DNA of 64,000 bases, from contig JAMYHL010000053.1 in NCBI GenBank assembly GCA_025531455.1, positions 186,001 to 250,000 on the forward strand, given 5' to 3'. Every line of letters starts with the position of its first letter. Position 1 is the stretch's first letter. Made by a program: the position numbers and the translations under genes. Below, in pieces: positions 59,733 to 64,000 of this stretch. Below the pieces are notes generated by a model. The model was not told the DNA's origin. It did no database searches and saw nothing but the letters and a program-made list of their open reading frames with translations. The DNA comes from Apiotrichum sp. Y4204 (Eukaryota; Basidiomycota; Tremellomycetes; Trichosporonales; Trichosporonaceae).

Positions 59733-62370
59733 AGGGGGAGGATGAGCCCAGGGTTGCAGCTTTTTTTTTCTCTTTGACTCCCCAAGCCCAGGGACGGCGG
59801 TGGCGCGGGAAGAGTCTATCAACGACTCGAAGAGAAAATAATAATAATAGTAGCAGTCCTCGGGGGGGAGAGCTCTAGGGCAGAGAAACGCGAAGCACAA
59901 ACGCGCGAGCAATCGCCCCTCTCCCTTCTCGGCACGGGCGGCAAAGCAAACGACGCCAGCCAAGGCCAGACCTCACACTCACTCGCTCACCCACACACAG
60001 GCACTGACTACTGAGTACAATGCTATTTCGTTCCCTGTCCCTGCTCCCCACCTCTGCTCCCCACTTCCCTGGTTGCTCTCGTACACGCTAGGACACGTTC
60101 CAGGGCACACGCCAGGGACGCACCTCGGCGACCATCCGCACGCGGCAGCGGCGTCCAGGCCCCGAGGCTCGAGGCAGTCGCCGCCCACCGCCCTTCCCTC
60201 TCCATATACCCATACCCGTCTCCCCGTCTCATGAGTGCATGAGGGCACACCGAAGGCACACCGCTCTCTGGAGATCGACCAGGGCCAGGAGTAAGTATGG
60301 CATGGAGGGATCGGGAAAGAGACATGTTACGGCGGCGGCTGCCCGGCCGCCAGCGCAAGTGGGGTTCGCTGCCGTGCATTCGCTGCCAGGCATCCTCCAT
60401 CTCTGCAACACGAATCATCCACCCCCCGCCAGCCACGGAGCTGTCCCGGCCGAGCTAGAGATGTACTATACTGACGGTCACCAACAGAGTTCAGACACAG
60501 TCCGTACCGCGTGCCTCGCCGCGCCTCGGGTCGCGTCAATGACCGAGCAGCCCTGGTGGGGCGAGGCTTCCGGCATGCATGCACAGCAGATAGAGCTCTA
60601 GACACCCGGGTGGCGCACTCGTACAGTTTGCCGCCCCTGCTCAATCGAAAATCTAGCGTCTCATAAACTCATAATTCCATTCCAATGCGAGCCACATGTG
60701 GCGGGCGCGCGCTGCTCATGCAGCTTGGAAGTGGCAACACATGCCCACGCCAATTGGCCAAGTGCAAGCGCCGCGCAGAACGGAGGCGCGCCGCACCGTC
60801 TGGCGTCGGTGGCGCCGCGCGTCCTGGCCCTTTGAGCCCGCCGTGGCCCGTTTCGTCGTGTGGCGTGGCGCAGCCAATGCAAACTGGTATTCAATCAACC
60901 ACACTCTCATCCGGCGTGTGACCTGTGATCTGTGTTGCGTGTTGTGTGTTGTGTGTTATTCTGCGCGTTGACACTGACCGAGTCTCGGCACTTCTGATAT
61001 CTGCGCAATGAGCTGCAAGAGCAGTGCAAGATGGGAATTGCGCCATTCAGACCATGGCCAATGCGATGGACATGGGTCGACCCTGCACGGGGCCGCCCGT
61101 GCGCCACCGAGTCATCGCAAGGCGTAAGGCATCTCGACAATGTCGAGAATATCTTTACAGCTCAGTCTAGCCGAAAGTGTAGAACTCAGAGCAAGAATGG
61201 AGCACATGTGTTGGGCAGGGCGGAGAATGAGCGAGGACTGAGTGCAGCTGCGTGAATAGAGCCTGGGAGGACAACGGCGCGCAATCGGGATCGGTGATAC
61301 GATGGGGAGCGATGGAATCGAGTTACCGAGGTCGCGGTCATGGTTTCTCGACAGGCCACCCAACTCGGTCAGCTCACCGCTCTTGCTCTCTCGCCCCCGA
61401 TGCAGCGCCCAGATGGGACGTGCGATCGACCGTAGTGTGCCCGTGCGCGTCGCCATGTCGCCACCCCCTGCGCCGAATAGCAGCGCGCACGCGCGCAAAG
61501 TGGCCACAGTGGCTAAAGTGGACAAGTGGTAGGCAAACTATATCCAGCACCGTCCGCAGTCTGCGCCTCACTGATACTCCCAAGGCTTGCAAGCACAAGC
61601 TTTTACGCTTTCCGACAGCCCGGCCCCCCAATCTATCCTCTTCCCCAAACTCGAATGCATTCCGCACCCTCACACCATTCCCGCCCCGCACAGAAGTAGG
61701 AACCGTCTCGGAAGAGCACGCCCCGCGCCACCGAGCCACCGAGCCACCACCAACAGCCACACGCCGAGACGGAATGCTCGCACCAAATGCGGGAGTTTGA
61801 AGCCCCAGTCGCCAGTGGTGGCTAGTGGCCAGTGGCCAGTGGCACCGTGAATGGCATTGGAATGGATCTAAGGAGCTGAAGAGTGGTACCGACACCCGTG
61901 CCCGTCCCCTTCCGCCCGGTGTTGTTCGCGTCCTGGTCCCTGCCGCCACGACCGAGCGCAGAGCAGCGCACACGCTGTGTTCTGAAGGACGCCGCCTCTG
62001 CCCGAGGTACTACGAGATCGGTGCTGGCGGCGGGTCACATGGGCGGGTGTGCGCAGCTGGGTATATGTCCGGCATGTGTTCCTGTGCGCCTCCGAAAGTC
62101 CATTGACAAACACATCCCATTGTTTTTGTTGTCGGATATCCATCGAGCAGCTGCCAAGACGCGATGGCCAATGGCCAAGCTGCGACACGCTGCGACATTA
62201 ATGCCAGAACACCAAGCCCAAGCCCACCCCGCCCGTTCCGCTCGCGGGTAACGCCACCGACGCGCCGTTACAACCGACATGACAAAGCGCGGGTAGTGGT
62301 CAGTGAGTTCAGTAGACCTGGCGCGGATAAACGTCAGCTGTCCATGTTTTGATTTGCTGGATGTTATCTG

Positions 62371-62446
62371 CTGGAAACTGGAAGCTAGGAAACTGGGAAA
62401 CTAGGAAACTGAGAAACTGGGACACTTGGAAACTGGGAAACTGGGA
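62371..62446. repeat. Minisatellite of GAAACTGGG units
   Basis: About eight units of 8-10 bases (GAAACTGGGAAACTAGGAAA and variants), in a gene-free stretch. Confidence 0.85.
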
Positions 62447-64000
62447 GTGCTCTCTGCCTGCTGAAGTCGGTGAACGTACGCGCCGCATCTATATGATCCC
62501 CGCCACGTCCCACCTATGGAGCGCGCCGGCTGCTGGGTCATTCAGATACTGACCACTCTTCATTCGCCACCCGGCCGTGCGCGATCGACGAGCGCGAGCA
62601 CATGTCCATCCCCACCCAATCTCGAATTCTCGAGTTCTCGCGTTCTCGAGTTCTCTCCGGCCTTCATACCGTATGCCCCACACCTCCATTCATTCGTGCT
62701 CATGTGATGGACGGTGATGTCAGCGGGAAACGGCCATGAGGACGCCAGGGGCGAGGTACCCTTGTCACGCCCACATGTACAGAGTGACACCAAAAGAGGA
62801 ATGGGACAGGATGCCGCCCCGGAGCATTCGAGGATCGAGGATATCGACTCGGGCCTTGGACAGCTGACATCCAGCGGCGTGACGCTGCGGGCACTGGTTA
62901 TCTCCTTCTAAATTGCTAGACATTGATCACTGCTCACTAGCTTTATGTCTTGCGGGGTACGACCGCGCGACGGGATCGAAAGTGGCGACAGTTGTGATTA
63001 CAGAGTGGCAAGTCCCCCGTCGCGACCCCTGGTGTCGACGAGCTTCGAGCTGCGCCAAATACTGTAAAATAAAGCAAGATACCCGACTCTGACACAGTGC
63101 CGCCCCCCTGTCTCGCGGCTCCACAACTCGCGTCTCGAACACTTTCTCCTCGCGCGTCTCACCACACGGGGCACAATCCAGCGCGACGAGACGAGATGCG
63201 CGACGCGTCGGGAATTAAAAGGCAAAATCAATCGCTTGCAGCTACTTACAGTAGTAGTCCGTGGCACTGCCAAGCCGCGTCGCACTCCCCGGCCCCGTCC
63301 GTGTTGGACTTTGTTCCCCATCTTCCAGCTTTATCTCAGCGCTAGCCGCAGGCTACAGTACACCTCCTGTTCCCAAACGTCGCAGATCCATCGGATTCAG
63401 CAGGGGCTCGCGGCGAATGTTATCTGATCTTAGCACCACTCGGCAGAGGCGAGCCGTGCCCCCTGACCGCACCGAGAGCGAATGCTTCACTCCCGCCAGT
63501 CTCTTTCAACCAGATCGTCACCTCGCAACTCGTGCAACTGCCACTGACACCGCCACACTTGTACACCCACACACAGTCGCTGGGTCAGGTCGCGAGCCAG
63601 AATCTTGCGGGTGGCTCCATTACAGCACGTATGCCGGCACCCCGCCTTCCGTGATTCTGCGGCGCGGCGCGGCCCAGCACGGCTTAGCGCGGACACTGCC
63701 CATATCCCAAGCAGGTCTATGCTCTCGTGATGCAGACCGGCTCCGAAGCTCCGAGGATTCGAGGGCTTCGACGCCACCGCGACCTCCGAGGAAGCGCGAC
63801 GCGGGCGGGAACAAGAGGGAACGACATCGGATCTGGCTGGATCGCGGTAGGTGTCTCACGGGCATTCCAGCGGCTGGGCAATAGCACCACCGCGCCCGGA
63901 GAGCATACTGTACGACTTGGCGCCAGGTAACACCGGTGACCTGTCGATCTACCAGGGCAGGTGCCTCTGTTCCTCGACCTCGAGACCTCGAGACCACACT

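Larger units (their letters stand above)
57952..64000. other. Gene-poor 6-kb region
   Basis: From 57952 to about 59800 the plus strand is extremely purine-rich (GGGAGGGGAGGGGGGGAGGGG near 59040, AGAGAGAG runs), which is the pyrimidine-rich upstream region of the bZIP-like gene on the minus strand. From 59800 to 64000 there are many short overlapping frames but none with splice signals, domain motifs or consistent codon bias. Repeats at 59702-59730 and 62371-62446 are listed separately. The window may end before the next gene. Confidence 0.4.

Overview
The window is nuclear DNA of a GC-rich basidiomycete yeast or filamentous fungus, most likely a tremellomycete and plausibly one of the Trichosporonales. 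The main reasons are these: coding genes are split by very short introns (mostly 31-65 bases) with GTGAGT/GTAAGT-type donors and CTGAC or CTAAC branch points just before the acceptor; and the lysine gene is the spermidine synthase-saccharopine dehydrogenase chimera known from Cryptococcus. Intron-bearing tRNA-Ala genes and fungal families (ferric reductase, GT71 mannosyltransferase, old yellow enzyme) agree. I assembled all multi-exon models by hand, checking that every splice keeps the frame; totals divide by three in each full model given.

Layout. 0.9-10.2 kb (plus strand): translation factor eEF1B-beta, a small unknown protein, an F-box-like protein and a 766-residue coiled-coil protein. 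10.2-13.5 kb: a mosaic of broken gene pieces with four separate tandem duplications and three introns that resemble one another. 13.6-25.4 kb (mostly minus strand): SPE3-LYS9, a tRNA-Ala, three unknown proteins and a small secreted cysteine-rich protein. 27-32.6 kb: an old-yellow-enzyme oxidoreductase, a second tRNA-Ala, a BTB-domain protein and a major-facilitator transporter, followed by a minisatellite and about 4 kb without a convincing gene. 37.4-53.2 kb is the densest part: ferric reductase, GT71 mannosyltransferase, a large epimerase-like/exostosin fusion, a small membrane protein, a probably mitochondrial NAD kinase, and a SET-domain/Tad3 fusion. 53.2-64 kb holds two tRNA-like relics, a basic-region (bZIP-like) regulator with a very long pyrimidine-rich leader, and about 6 kb with no gene I can support.

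Functionally the window is mixed: translation and tRNA biology (eEF1B-beta, tRNA-Ala, Tad3), amino acid and polyamine synthesis (SPE3-LYS9), redox (OYE, ferric reductase, NAD kinase) and surface glycan building (GT71, exostosin fusion). I see no prokaryote-style operon, CRISPR array, intact transposon or secondary-metabolite cluster. The best candidates for something little described are the SET-Tad3 fusion, the epimerase-exostosin fusion whose epimerase half has lost its catalytic tyrosine, and the family of look-alike introns in the decaying locus at 10-13 kb.
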